From: CAZDET01 sp964504335
GTDB taxonomy: Bacteria; Bacteroidota; Bacteroidia; Chitinophagales; Saprospiraceae
Direction: 5' to 3'
Assembly (NCBI GenBank): GCA_964504335.1
Contig: CAZDET010000021.1
Coordinates: forward strand, 8,990 to 72,989
DNA length: 64,000 bases
The translations under genes and the position numbers were made by a program. Positions 35,845 to 43,858 of the stretch are shown here, piece after piece (the first letter of the stretch is position 1; every line of letters starts with the position of its first letter). Below the pieces are notes generated by a model, which was not told the DNA's origin, searched no databases, and saw only the letters and a program-made list of their open reading frames with translations.

Positions 35845-36798
35845 ATGAACCGCTACGAAGCCATAAATCTCGATTTTGGAGCAGCCATTTGTTATTCGGG
35901 ATATAGAGACGGGCAAAGTCCCAATACAGAAACGTACCCTAGCTACGATCAGGTAAAAGAAGACTTGTTGATCTTACACGGGCGCTGGAAATACCTTCGT
36001 TTGTACGATTGCAGCCAGCACGCTGAAACCGTTTTGGAGGTTATCCGCAGGGAAAAGTTGGACTTCCGAGTAATGCTTGGGGCCTACATTACCGCCGAGA
36101 TGAATAATTTCGATTGCCCGTGGGGCGGTGTTTATCCAGAAGAAGTGTTGAAACAAAATCGGGACAAAAACATCGCCGAAGTTAATAAGTTGATAAAACT
36201 AGCGAATCAATATCCGGACATTGGTTTTGCCCTTTCCGTGGGGAATGAAGCTACCGTTGACTGGACAGATCATCTTGTTTCAGTTGATTCCGTAATTGAA
36301 TATGCCCGCATGGTAAAAAAAGGAGCTAAACAACCGGTTACTTTCTGCGAAAATTACGTGCCATGGCACTCCAAGTTAGCACCACTTGTAGACGAGCTTG
36401 ATTTCTTATCCATTCATACGTACCCGGTTTGGGAATACAAATCAATTCACGAAGCATTAGAATACACGAAACAAAATTATTACAGCGTAGCCAACGAATA
36501 TCCCCACAAGCCCGTTATGATCACCGAAGCCGGCTGGACAACCAACTCAAACGGCAGGGGGATCGACCCCGAGAATACCGGTGAGGAGCTTCAGGAAACT
36601 TACTACCATGACTTACTAAAATGGAGCACGGAGGAAGGTATCATCACCTTTTTATTCGAGGCCTTCGATGAACCCTGGAAAGGTTCGCCTGACGAACTTG
36701 AACCTGAAAAGCATTGGGGAATCTTTAAAGTGGACAGGACACCTAAAAGAGTAATGCAACCCTATTATCCGCACCTTATAGATAAAGGTGTTGATTGA
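35845..36798 (+). CDS. GH17-type glycoside hydrolase, second copy
   Basis: A 317-residue barrel protein sharing the GH17 outline with its neighbour but diverged: FALSVGNEATVDW supplies Glu135 and PVMITEAGWTTNS supplies Glu228 as the catalytic pair; an aromatic DFLSIHTYPVWEY strand lies between. It may hydrolyse or transglycosylate beta-glucan. As with the first copy there is no signal peptide and the A/T content is raised. Together they look like a two-gene beta-glucan cassette; no transporter, regulator or SusC/D pair adjoins, so how substrate enters the cell is open. Confidence 0.78.
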   Translation: MNRYEAINLDFGAAICYSGYRDGQSPNTETYPSYDQVKEDLLILHGRWKYLRLYDCSQHAETVLEVIRREKLDFRVMLGAYITAEMNNFDCPWGGVYPEEVLKQNRDKNIAEVNKLIKLANQYPDIGFALSVGNEATVDWTDHLVSVDSVIEYARMVKKGAKQPVTFCENYVPWHSKLAPLVDELDFLSIHTYPVWEYKSIHEALEYTKQNYYSVANEYPHKPVMITEAGWTTNSNGRGIDPENTGEELQETYYHDLLKWSTEEGIITFLFEAFDEPWKGSPDELEPEKHWGIFKVDRTPKRVMQPYYPHLIDKGVD

Positions 36799-36910
36799 TC
36801 TTCAAATCATGAAAAACATCTATTTGGATCGTATATCCTTATCTGAAGAAATGTAGGCAAAGGCAACGGCCCTTCGACGCGAGTCAAAGAGCCGCTCCGC
36901 TAACGCAACT

Positions 36911-39127
36911 TTAGTTCTTATTCCAGCCTCCGTGAATCTTCAATTTGATGAAGTCCTGGACACTTTCTCCTCGCTCCCGGTTTTGGCGAATAAACTCGGG
37001 CGTAACATGGTGAATGTGCAAGGCCTTGAGCTCTTCAAATTCGATATCTCCCAACCCGAGATCCTGATATTGTTCGATGAAGCTCGGATTGATATTAAAA
37101 ATACTGGCCTGTATGTACTCCTCTACCCCCAGATCGGTGTAACCCGCATCGCGCAATCCCTGGATAAAGGCACCGTCGACGTTGTGAATACCAAGCTGAA
37201 TAACCTGTTCGAGACTGTTTGTAGGCAGCCCCTCCCGACCGAGGTCTTCGAGGCGCTCTTTATCCACCCCATGGATGCGTGCCTGAACCGCTTTCTGAGC
37301 CGATAGGTTGGCGAATCCGTAGGAGTTGAGCATTTTCACGTAGTCCGCACTTACCCCGTGAATGGAAAGCTGTAGTGCATTTTGAAAGGTCAATTGATCG
37401 AAGCCGCTCGCCCGAAAGTCAGCCAGCCGCTCTGGGTTGAGTCCGTGAATTTTGGCCTGCACCGCCTCTTCCAGCGATAAATCCTCAAATCCCGCTCGCT
37501 GCAATTCCTGGATGTAATCGCCGTCTACCTTGTGTATCCGCAAGGCAATAAGGCGCTTGAGCCCCGGCTTGTCGTATCCCAACCCCTGAAGTTCATCGAG
37601 GGTCTTTTCGAGTTGCACCCGGTTAAAATCAAAGATGGCTAACTCCACCAATTGCCTGGTGGAGGGATTGTAGCCTTCGGATTTTACATATTGGATATAA
37701 TCCGCATTGATATCGGTGAGAAATAGAAAAAGGACTTCGTTGGGATCAATATCCCGGTATCCTTCCGCGTTCAGGGAGCTAATAAAATCCTGATTTGGCT
37801 TAAAGGTGAAGGTGCCAGCTCCTTCTTCTCCGTCAAAAATGCCGCGAAACTCCAATTTTCCGGCTTCGCGTTCTACGAAAAACGTACCAATCGCATTGCG
37901 GGGCAACTCCGAAAGCTCCGACCGCTCGAAGCAGTGATCGGTGGTCATGTAGTGATTGTTGTTATCATCCTTGATTTGCAGATGGAAACAGACTTGGTTT
38001 CCTTCGATTGTAGCCGACCAGGTACGGCTTTCGGCACTTAGTAGAGCCGGATCAATGAACGTAGGAATGGCTACCGGAGCCTCCATTTGCTTCGGGGCTA
38101 ACTCGACTCGTACCTCCTCAGAAGGATAGGGCGTTGGATTAGGAGCAACGATCGGAGTGGGTTCCGGGTTGACTTGGGATGGTTCTGATTGCGCAGTCTG
38201 AACGGCATTCAACTGCAATACCGAAAAGAAAATGAGTGGAAGAAGCGCCAGGTACTTCCAGGCGGTGCGAGCCGAGGATCGCTTTGCGTTCATCATGTTA
38301 ATGCGTTTTTCGAGGAATGATTGATTGTAATTGGAAGCTAATCCGTCCGGGTGATTAGGGGCCGCTACCTTAACCAAACTCAATTGGTAGGCGACCCGAT
38401 CGGTTCCGGAACGGAGCATCTCTGCGTCGGTGAGAAACTCCAGGTTGTGTTCAATTGCCGACCGCAGCCACCACGCAAACGGATTGAACCATTGAACGAT
38501 CAGCAAGAGCTCAGCCAATAAAATATCGAAGGTATGCCGCTGCCTCAAATGAATCCGTTCGTGCTGCACGATTCGATGAAAGGTGTCGGAGTCGTACTGA
38601 GCCGGATAAAGAAATATGCGATTCCAGAAGGAGTGGGGAGCGACGGGGTGGTTTAATTCCACAATTCGGAAGCCACCCAATGCGTAATTCGGGAAGCGAA
38701 CAACTCGAAAAAGAATGATCCCCAATTGAATCACGAAATGGACACTGAAAAGACCTACCCCGGTCCAGTACAGCCAAAACAACAACGTCCACCAATCCAT
38801 CTGTTGCCAGATGGGCGGTTGATCGGCAGGAAGTGCCGTACCCGGAAGCATAGGCTCGACGGGTTTAACTGGTGGTGGCAGCTCTGCCACCGGCATGGGT
38901 AGTTCTGAGGTTGAGGCGGCAACCACCGACAAGTCTGGCAATGCCACCGGTAAGGGGCGTGCCGACCACGCTTCCGGCACTTTCAGCAGGGGCAATAGAA
39001 AGGCCCCAATCAGACAGCACAGGAGTAGCCATCGGTTGATCTGGAAGTTAGTTTCGCTCCGCAAGACAAACCGATAGTACAAAAAGCAACCGCTAATTAG
39101 CAGAGCCACATGCAACAAATAATTCAT
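36911..39127 (-). CDS. M56 (BlaR1-type) membrane metallopeptidase with a C-terminal 29-residue repeat domain
   Basis: A 738-residue membrane sensor protease. N-terminal helices at about 1-50 and 110-140 are followed by the zinc motif HERIH at 189-193 and ELLLIVQWFNPFAWWL, as in BlaR1/MecR1. Another helix lies near 290-305. Instead of a penicillin-binding sensor, residues about 449-738 are ten units of 29 residues, for example DGDYIQELQRAGFEDLSLEEAVQAKIHGL, each ending IHGV or similar. The start codon overlaps the stop of blaI by 4 bp, so protease and repressor are one operon; the protease presumably inactivates the repressor on signal. Confidence 0.88.
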   Translation of the reverse strand: MNYLLHVALLISGCFLYYRFVLRSETNFQINRWLLLCCLIGAFLLPLLKVPEAWSARPLPVALPDLSVVAASTSELPMPVAELPPPVKPVEPMLPGTALPADQPPIWQQMDWWTLLFWLYWTGVGLFSVHFVIQLGIILFRVVRFPNYALGGFRIVELNHPVAPHSFWNRIFLYPAQYDSDTFHRIVQHERIHLRQRHTFDILLAELLLIVQWFNPFAWWLRSAIEHNLEFLTDAEMLRSGTDRVAYQLSLVKVAAPNHPDGLASNYNQSFLEKRINMMNAKRSSARTAWKYLALLPLIFFSVLQLNAVQTAQSEPSQVNPEPTPIVAPNPTPYPSEEVRVELAPKQMEAPVAIPTFIDPALLSAESRTWSATIEGNQVCFHLQIKDDNNNHYMTTDHCFERSELSELPRNAIGTFFVEREAGKLEFRGIFDGEEGAGTFTFKPNQDFISSLNAEGYRDIDPNEVLFLFLTDINADYIQYVKSEGYNPSTRQLVELAIFDFNRVQLEKTLDELQGLGYDKPGLKRLIALRIHKVDGDYIQELQRAGFEDLSLEEAVQAKIHGLNPERLADFRASGFDQLTFQNALQLSIHGVSADYVKMLNSYGFANLSAQKAVQARIHGVDKERLEDLGREGLPTNSLEQVIQLGIHNVDGAFIQGLRDAGYTDLGVEEYIQASIFNINPSFIEQYQDLGLGDIEFEELKALHIHHVTPEFIRQNRERGESVQDFIKLKIHGGWNKN

Positions 39128-39486
39128 GAGCGATCCTCTTTGATTTTTCGAATGAGCCGCTCCAGGTCTTCAGGGTCGAGCTTCTGTTCGCGGGCAAAGA
39201 AGTTGACGAGCTTCATGGGTGAATTATCAAAATAGCCGCGCACGAGGTCATCGACGATTTCTCCCTGATAGTCTTCTTTGCGAATGAGCGGCCGGTACCG
39301 GTAGGCATTACCCAGCGATTCGTGAGTCACAAATCCCTTTTCCTCCAGGATTTTGACCATGGTTGAAACCGTGTTGTAATGCGGTTTCGGATCGGGTAGT
39401 AATTCGATAATGTCCCTGATGAACGCGTGCTCTAATTGCCAGATGGCCTGCATGATCTGGGCTTCGCGTTTGCCGAGTTGCTGCAT
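39124..39486 (-). CDS. BlaI/MecI-type transcriptional repressor
   Basis: A 120-residue winged-helix repressor. The opening LGKREAQIMQAIWQLEHAFIRDIIELL and DPKPHYNTVSTMVKILEEKGFVTHES hold the recognition helix, as in BlaI/MecI/CopY. The C-terminal helices serve dimerisation, and cleavage by the M56 partner would release DNA. Two perfect dyads with the TACTA core just upstream (39490-39532) flank its promoter, so it is very likely autoregulated. The target gene in other bacteria is a beta-lactamase; none lies here, so the regulon is unknown. Confidence 0.92.
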   Translation of the reverse strand: MQQLGKREAQIMQAIWQLEHAFIRDIIELLPDPKPHYNTVSTMVKILEEKGFVTHESLGNAYRYRPLIRKEDYQGEIVDDLVRGYFDNSPMKLVNFFAREQKLDPEDLERLIRKIKEDRS

Positions 39487-39489
39487 AAC

Positions 39490-39532
39490 TACTAATTGAT
39501 TAGTACAAACATACTACTAATCCTTTAGTAGT
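39490..39532 (-). promoter_or_regulatory. blaI promoter with two operator dyads
   Basis: Dyad 1, TACTAAT-TG-ATTAGTA (39490-39505), and dyad 2, ACTACTAA-TCCT-TTAGTAGT (39513-39532), are perfect inverted repeats with centres 25 bp apart. Between them, on the minus strand, TATGTTTG (39506-39513) fits the -7 consensus TAnnTTTG. Transcription would start inside dyad 1, so BlaI binding would block it. The TACTA/TAGTA half-sites resemble published BlaI/MecI operators. Confidence 0.8.
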
Positions 39533-39826
39533 TCAACTAATTCGGTAGGATTATTTTCATGATCCCCACTCCCTCGCTGATTTTCTCCGTTCCCGGCCGA
39601 TTTAATGCCGATAAATGTAACTGAACATATATGAATTCGTATATTGCCGCAATTGCAGATGGGATCAAGCCATCTCTATTTTCTACTCATCCAATGTACG
39701 TCCTATTCTGATCGCCGCCTGGCCCTATTGTATTTCATATCGTGTCCATGAAATGATTTAACCCCCAGCCCATCCTGTTTACAGGTGGGTACAATCCTTT
39801 GTAGACCATAAAATTCATCGAGGAAG
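39533..39826. other. non-coding spacer between the bla operon and a response regulator
   Basis: A 294-bp divergent gap with no open frame of coding character. A CCTTTG sequence at 39798-39803 partly resembles a -7 box for the response regulator but lacks the TA. Nothing else is recognised. Confidence 0.4.
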
Positions 39827-40234
39827 ATGCGGCACGAATTTCAGGAAGCATTGGTAATCGAAGACGATTCTGCTACTTCATTTCACCACCGGATGGTATT
39901 GGAAGAATCCAGGCGATTCAATAAAATTGTGGAACTGGCTTCTGGAGAAGATGCCTGGACCTATCTGGAAAAGCACCTCTCCAATCCTCCAACCCTCATT
40001 CTTTTGGATCTTCTCTTACCGGGCATGAGCGGTTGGCAATTCATGGACCGAATGGCCAGAACGCACTTCAACGCCCCCTACCGGCCGGTGGTTCTTATTG
40101 TTACCGGTCAGGTCACGGATGCTCACCGCTCACTGGTTCATGCATACCGTGATGCGGTCGGTATATGCGAAAAACCGCTCCGAATGGAAATGCTTAACCG
40201 CGCTGTTCAGAAGCGATCAGTCGGTATGAAGTAG
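39827..40234 (+). CDS. single-domain response regulator
   Basis: A 135-residue receiver domain. The acidic pair is in VIEDDSATS, the phosphorylated aspartate in LILLDLLLPGMSG, a conserved Thr in VTG, and the lysine in CEKPL. There is no output domain, so it acts through a protein partner or as a phosphate shuttle, as in many Bacteroidota receiver proteins. No histidine kinase is adjacent. A T-rich hairpin terminator follows at 40244. Confidence 0.9.
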   Translation: MRHEFQEALVIEDDSATSFHHRMVLEESRRFNKIVELASGEDAWTYLEKHLSNPPTLILLDLLLPGMSGWQFMDRMARTHFNAPYRPVVLIVTGQVTDAHRSLVHAYRDAVGICEKPLRMEMLNRAVQKRSVGMK

Positions 40235-40243
40235 GGAGCAGTT

Positions 40244-40272
40244 CTTACCAAATGGTAAGTCGTTCTTTTTTT
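40244..40272 (+). terminator. intrinsic terminator after the response regulator
   Basis: CTTACC (40244-40249), loop AAAT, GGTAAG (40254-40259), then a T-rich tail with seven T at 40266-40272. The stem is only 6 bp, but the run of T on the correct side and the position 10 bp after the stop make it convincing. Confidence 0.55.
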
Positions 40273-40280
40273 ACCCTCAG

Positions 40281-40288
40281 TACCTTTG
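40281..40288 (+). promoter_or_regulatory. -7 promoter box for the reductase/Crp operon
   Basis: TACCTTTG matches TAnnTTTG, 18 bases upstream of the ATG at 40306 and directly after the terminator of the preceding gene. Confidence 0.55.
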
Positions 40289-40305
40289 CCATGTAAAATG
40301 GCTAA

Positions 40306-41343
40306 ATGATGAATCAAGGATCAAGGGTACTACTGACGGGGGTGACGGGTTTCCTGGGCTCCCACACAACCATTCAATTATTAGAAAAAGGCTATGAAGT
40401 AATTGGCACCCTTCGCTCTATGGAGCGTGCCGGGCAGATTCGGGAAGTAATTGCCCGGCACACCTCCCAAATAGACCGCCTTTCTTTTGCAGAAGCAGAT
40501 TTGAATGACGACGCCTCGGTATGGCAGGAACTCTGCCAGAATGTTACCTACGTACAGCACATTGCCTCTCCTTTCCCTCGCGTGCTGCCAAAGCGGGAAG
40601 AAGATCTAATTAAGCCGGCCATAAACGGTACGCTTGCCGTGCTCCGGGCTGCCGCCGACAATGGGGTAAAGCGCGTCGTGCTCACCTCATCCTCCGGTGC
40701 CATCGTTTACGGCAAGCCGAAGGGGCAGCGCAGCGGAACCTACGACGAGAATGACTGGACCGACACAAGTAACCGGTCGGATACCACCCCCTATTTTCGC
40801 AGTAAAACCAGAGCCGAACGCGCTGCCTGGGAATTCGTACAGCAGCATCCCAACGGGCTGGAACTGGCGACTGTGTGCCCCGGTGCCATCCTCGGCCCCG
40901 TGTTGGAAAAGGACTTCGGAACTAGTGCCAATATCGTAGTTAAACCTCTGGAAGGCAGCATGCCCGCCGTTCCCAAAATAGGATTTGATACCGTGGACGT
41001 ACGCTCGGTAGCCGACCTGCTTATTCGGGCCATGGAACGGCCGGAAGCCGCCAATCAGCGTTTTGCGGGGACCGCAGGTTTTTTAACTTTTCAAGACGTA
41101 GCCCGCATTTTGAAGGAAGCCTACCCGGATCGCCGCATTCCCACGGGCACACTACCCAACTTTATGGTTCGGTTAATCTCCAATTTCGAAACATCCCTCA
41201 AGCCGATTCTAATCGATTTGGAAGAAGAGCGCAAACTCAATAACAGCAAGGCCAAAAACGTATTAGACTGGGAGCCCCGCTCACCCCGGGAAGCCGTATT
41301 AGCTTGCGCGGAAAGCGTGCTCGAATTGGGAATTGTAAAATAA
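40306..41343 (+). CDS. NAD(P)-dependent extended short-chain reductase (dihydroflavonol-reductase-like)
   Basis: A 345-residue extended SDR. The Rossmann loop is LLTGVTGFLGSH, the Ser of TSSSGAIVYG precedes the catalytic pair YFRSK (Tyr, Lys), and AVPKIGFDTVDVRSVADLLIRAM is the typical C-terminal phrase of the dihydroflavonol-4-reductase/aldehyde-reductase group. Its substrate is unknown; members reduce aldehydes or ketones with NADPH. Two adjacent ATGs (40306, 40309) are possible starts. A Crp-family regulator gene begins 5 bp after its stop and probably controls it. Confidence 0.85.
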   Translation: MMNQGSRVLLTGVTGFLGSHTTIQLLEKGYEVIGTLRSMERAGQIREVIARHTSQIDRLSFAEADLNDDASVWQELCQNVTYVQHIASPFPRVLPKREEDLIKPAINGTLAVLRAAADNGVKRVVLTSSSGAIVYGKPKGQRSGTYDENDWTDTSNRSDTTPYFRSKTRAERAAWEFVQQHPNGLELATVCPGAILGPVLEKDFGTSANIVVKPLEGSMPAVPKIGFDTVDVRSVADLLIRAMERPEAANQRFAGTAGFLTFQDVARILKEAYPDRRIPTGTLPNFMVRLISNFETSLKPILIDLEEERKLNNSKAKNVLDWEPRSPREAVLACAESVLELGIVK

Positions 41344-41348
41344 ACGCT

Positions 41349-41927
41349 ATGGATAAGTTGCGCGAAACCCTCCGCTTCGGTGGTATCCTCGCCGAAGAGC
41401 ACCTCGAACTGGCACTCCGGGCGTATCAATGCCGTCAGTTGGCTTCCGGAGAAGACTTCCTCTCAATTGGCAGCATTTCCAGAGAAATCGGTTTTGTAGA
41501 CGAGGGAATCATCCGGGTCTACTCCATTGGCTTCGATGGGCAGGAAGTGACCAAGTACTTTCTGCGCGCCCATCAATTCGCGGTCGATTTGGAAAGTTAT
41601 TACAATCATCAACCGAGCGAAACGAGTCTTCAGGCGGTCGTCCCTACCCGGCTATACACCATTTCCAAAAGTGCCTGGAATCGACTCAGCGAACAGATTC
41701 CCAATCTCTACATCCTGATGAAAAGCCTGACGGAAGCCACGCTGCTGGGCAAGATCAAAGACAACGACTTTCTGAATTACGGCTCCGCGGCCGATAAATA
41801 CCGGGAATTCATCCGAAGGTACCCCGATCTGGCACTGCGGGTACCGCAGCAATATATTGCCTCCTATCTCAAAATCACGCCGCAATCGCTGAGCCGCATC
41901 CGACGGAATTTTCTCCAGAAAGGGTAA
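41349..41927 (+). CDS. Crp/Fnr-family transcriptional regulator
   Basis: A 192-residue regulator with an N-terminal cyclic-nucleotide-binding-like beta-roll (LASGEDFLSIGSISREIGFVDEGIIRVYS) and a C-terminal helix-turn-helix RVPQQYIASYLKITPQSLSRIRRNF. The phosphate-binding Arg-Glu pair of true cAMP receptors is not obvious, and the protein lacks the Fnr cysteines, as with many Bacteroidota members, so the effector is unknown. The ATG at 41349 begins MDKLRETLRFGG. It is co-transcribed with the reductase. Confidence 0.85.
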   Translation: MDKLRETLRFGGILAEEHLELALRAYQCRQLASGEDFLSIGSISREIGFVDEGIIRVYSIGFDGQEVTKYFLRAHQFAVDLESYYNHQPSETSLQAVVPTRLYTISKSAWNRLSEQIPNLYILMKSLTEATLLGKIKDNDFLNYGSAADKYREFIRRYPDLALRVPQQYIASYLKITPQSLSRIRRNFLQKG

Positions 41928-41942
41928 AGTTGGCCGGAGGTA

Positions 41943-42782
41943 TTATCGTTCGAAAAGCAGCGAGTTGATATCGAAGTATTCCCAGTCGTTCCGCGACTGT
42001 ACGAAATCTACCAGTACCGAACGGTGGCCCGCGCCGATGATTACTAAAACGCGGTCTCCCGATTCAACGAGCGGTATGAGGTTATCGAATAGCTGCAGGT
42101 TATCGGCGTACCAATTAGCCGCCTCTCGCAAGCCAATCGCATCCGATCCGGTTTCGAGACTGAGGAGTTGCTCGAAAAGGAGTGGTTCGTGAATTTGTTG
42201 CTGAAAGGCATCTGTATTCAGGTATTCCAGGAGATCGGCGAGCGGCTGGGTAGTCAGGCTATCCAGTAGCGACTGGCGTTCGGTCAGGAACGCACGCAAC
42301 TCCCCGGCTCCCGTGACGGTCGAATCAGCTAACAGATACTGAATGGAATCGGTATGAAACTGCAATTCCCCCAGGATACCGTATACCTGCCGGTGCCCGG
42401 ATTGCCGGGCCAGCGGATACCCCACTTGAACGACTTCGGATGGCAGGTAGCGGTCCGCATCATGTCCGGCGTTTTTTCCGAGCGACCCGTAGAAGTATTT
42501 CACATAATTGACGGTTGTCCAAACGGAATCCTCGAAGGGGATGGCCAGCACTACTTTAGAGGGTCGAAATTCCAGCAACCGTGTCTGGAGTGCCTTCAAT
42601 TCCCGTTGCCGTTGGGGCATTTGAATATCTTCCAGTTGTAGGCTGAGCAACGCGTTTTCCCCTTCGTACAGATGGTAGCCCCCCAACACACTCACGATGG
42701 GCTTCTGTGCTGCCATCTCCCCCACCAAGGTGAAAAGGCTGAATCCGATTCCAAAATAAAAACCTAGTTGCCTGAATATCAT
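41943..42782 (-). CDS. DUF5694-type exported protein
   Basis: A 279-residue protein with a signal peptide (YFGIGFSLFTLVGEMAA-Q). The phrase PIVSVLGGYHLYEGEN near the N-terminus, RPSKVVLAIPFEDSVW, and VESGDRVLVIIGAGHRSVLVDFV near the C-terminus match DUF5694, a relative of the TraB/GumN family of membrane-linked proteins. Function is unknown. Its ATG overlaps the stop of selD by 4 bp, so it belongs to the fba-selD operon, although no selenium link can be shown. Confidence 0.78.
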   Translation of the reverse strand: MIFRQLGFYFGIGFSLFTLVGEMAAQKPIVSVLGGYHLYEGENALLSLQLEDIQMPQRQRELKALQTRLLEFRPSKVVLAIPFEDSVWTTVNYVKYFYGSLGKNAGHDADRYLPSEVVQVGYPLARQSGHRQVYGILGELQFHTDSIQYLLADSTVTGAGELRAFLTERQSLLDSLTTQPLADLLEYLNTDAFQQQIHEPLLFEQLLSLETGSDAIGLREAANWYADNLQLFDNLIPLVESGDRVLVIIGAGHRSVLVDFVQSRNDWEYFDINSLLFER

Positions 42783-43846
42783 ACAACGGAATGGTCTGTT
42801 AACACGGCGATCCGATGATCCGCTTGGCCTACCATTCGTCCGATAGGATGAAGCGGACCGGATTGGTCTTCCCGAAAGAAGGCTTCAAAAACAGCTTGCT
42901 TTGCCGGATCCACGGCTACCAATAGCCCCCCGCTGGTTTGGGGGTCGCACAACAACCATTTCACCCGATCGGGCATCGGGCCGACCAAATGGCCATAGCT
43001 GGCAAAGTTGCGCTTCGTTCCTCCAGGAATACTTCCCTCTTGAAGATAGAAATCCAATCGGTCGGGGCGCAAGAGCGGAATCTGCCCGAAGTGGATTTCG
43101 GCACTCGTGCCGCTCGCCGCACACATTTCCGACAAGTGGCCCAATAGCCCGAAGCCCGTCACATCGGTCATCGCCCGCACTCCGAGTTCGGAGCGTTGGG
43201 CGAGGCGCTCTCCTACGCTGTTGAGCTGGGTCATGCTGGCAATGGCGAGCTGGGCATCTTCGGATGCCAGCAGGCCTTTTTTTTGTGCAGTAGACAAAAT
43301 GCCCACACCTAACGGTTTGGTTAGGTACAGCAGATCGCCCACTTGCGCCCCGCCATTGCGCTTGAGCTGATCGATCGCCACTTTCCCGGTCACGGCCAGG
43401 CCGAATATGGGCTCGGGGCTATCAATCGAATGCCCGCCGGCCAGCGGAATGCCGGCCTCCAAACAGGCTTTTCGACCGCCTTCCACTACCTGATTAGCTA
43501 TTTCCGGCGGAATCTTTTCAACCGGCCAGCCCAAGATGGCAATTGCCAGCAAAGGAGTTCCTCCCATGGCGTAGATATCGCTGATGGCATTCACCGCTGC
43601 GATCCGACCGAAGGTTTCGGCGTCGTCCACGATGGGCATGAAAAAATCGGTGGTGGAAATAATGGCCGTTCCATCTCCCTGGTCGTAAACCGCCGCATCG
43701 TCTCGATCTTCATTGCCCACCAGCAACTGAGCAAAGGCGGGGTGCTGAAATCCTTTTACCAGGATGCGATCCAGAACCTGCGGAGCGATCTTACAACCGC
43801 AACCTGCACCATGACTGTACTTGGTAAGTGGAAAATGTGCCGTAAT
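42779..43846 (-). CDS. selD: selenide, water dikinase, probable ATT start
   Basis: Makes selenophosphate from selenide and ATP. Family motifs are the catalytic GAGCGCK, the DDAAVY loop, DVTGFGLLGHL, and PQTSGGLL. No ATG, GTG or TTG exists in frame upstream of the catalytic cysteine: the first such codon is the TTG at 43726, which would remove GCGCK. The frame runs from the TAA stop of fba (43859) through LTKYSHGAGCGCK. An ATT at 43846 gives ITAHFPLTKYSHGAGCGCK, with the cysteine at residue 16 (E. coli Cys17), so ATT is my chosen start; total 355 residues. The site has Cys, not Sec (no TGA). Confidence 0.85.
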   Translation of the reverse strand: MTAHFPLTKYSHGAGCGCKIAPQVLDRILVKGFQHPAFAQLLVGNEDRDDAAVYDQGDGTAIISTTDFFMPIVDDAETFGRIAAVNAISDIYAMGGTPLLAIAILGWPVEKIPPEIANQVVEGGRKACLEAGIPLAGGHSIDSPEPIFGLAVTGKVAIDQLKRNGGAQVGDLLYLTKPLGVGILSTAQKKGLLASEDAQLAIASMTQLNSVGERLAQRSELGVRAMTDVTGFGLLGHLSEMCAASGTSAEIHFGQIPLLRPDRLDFYLQEGSIPGGTKRNFASYGHLVGPMPDRVKWLLCDPQTSGGLLVAVDPAKQAVFEAFFREDQSGPLHPIGRMVGQADHRIAVLTDHSVV

Positions 43847-43858
43847 AGTAGCGATGTT

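Noticed and set aside
37256..37265. TTATCCACC inside the M56 gene as a DnaA box
   Set aside because: It is a single site within coding sequence with the last base wrong, and no others are nearby.
42779..43846. selD as a selenocysteine-containing enzyme
   Set aside because: The catalytic codons are TGC and TGT; there is no in-frame TGA.
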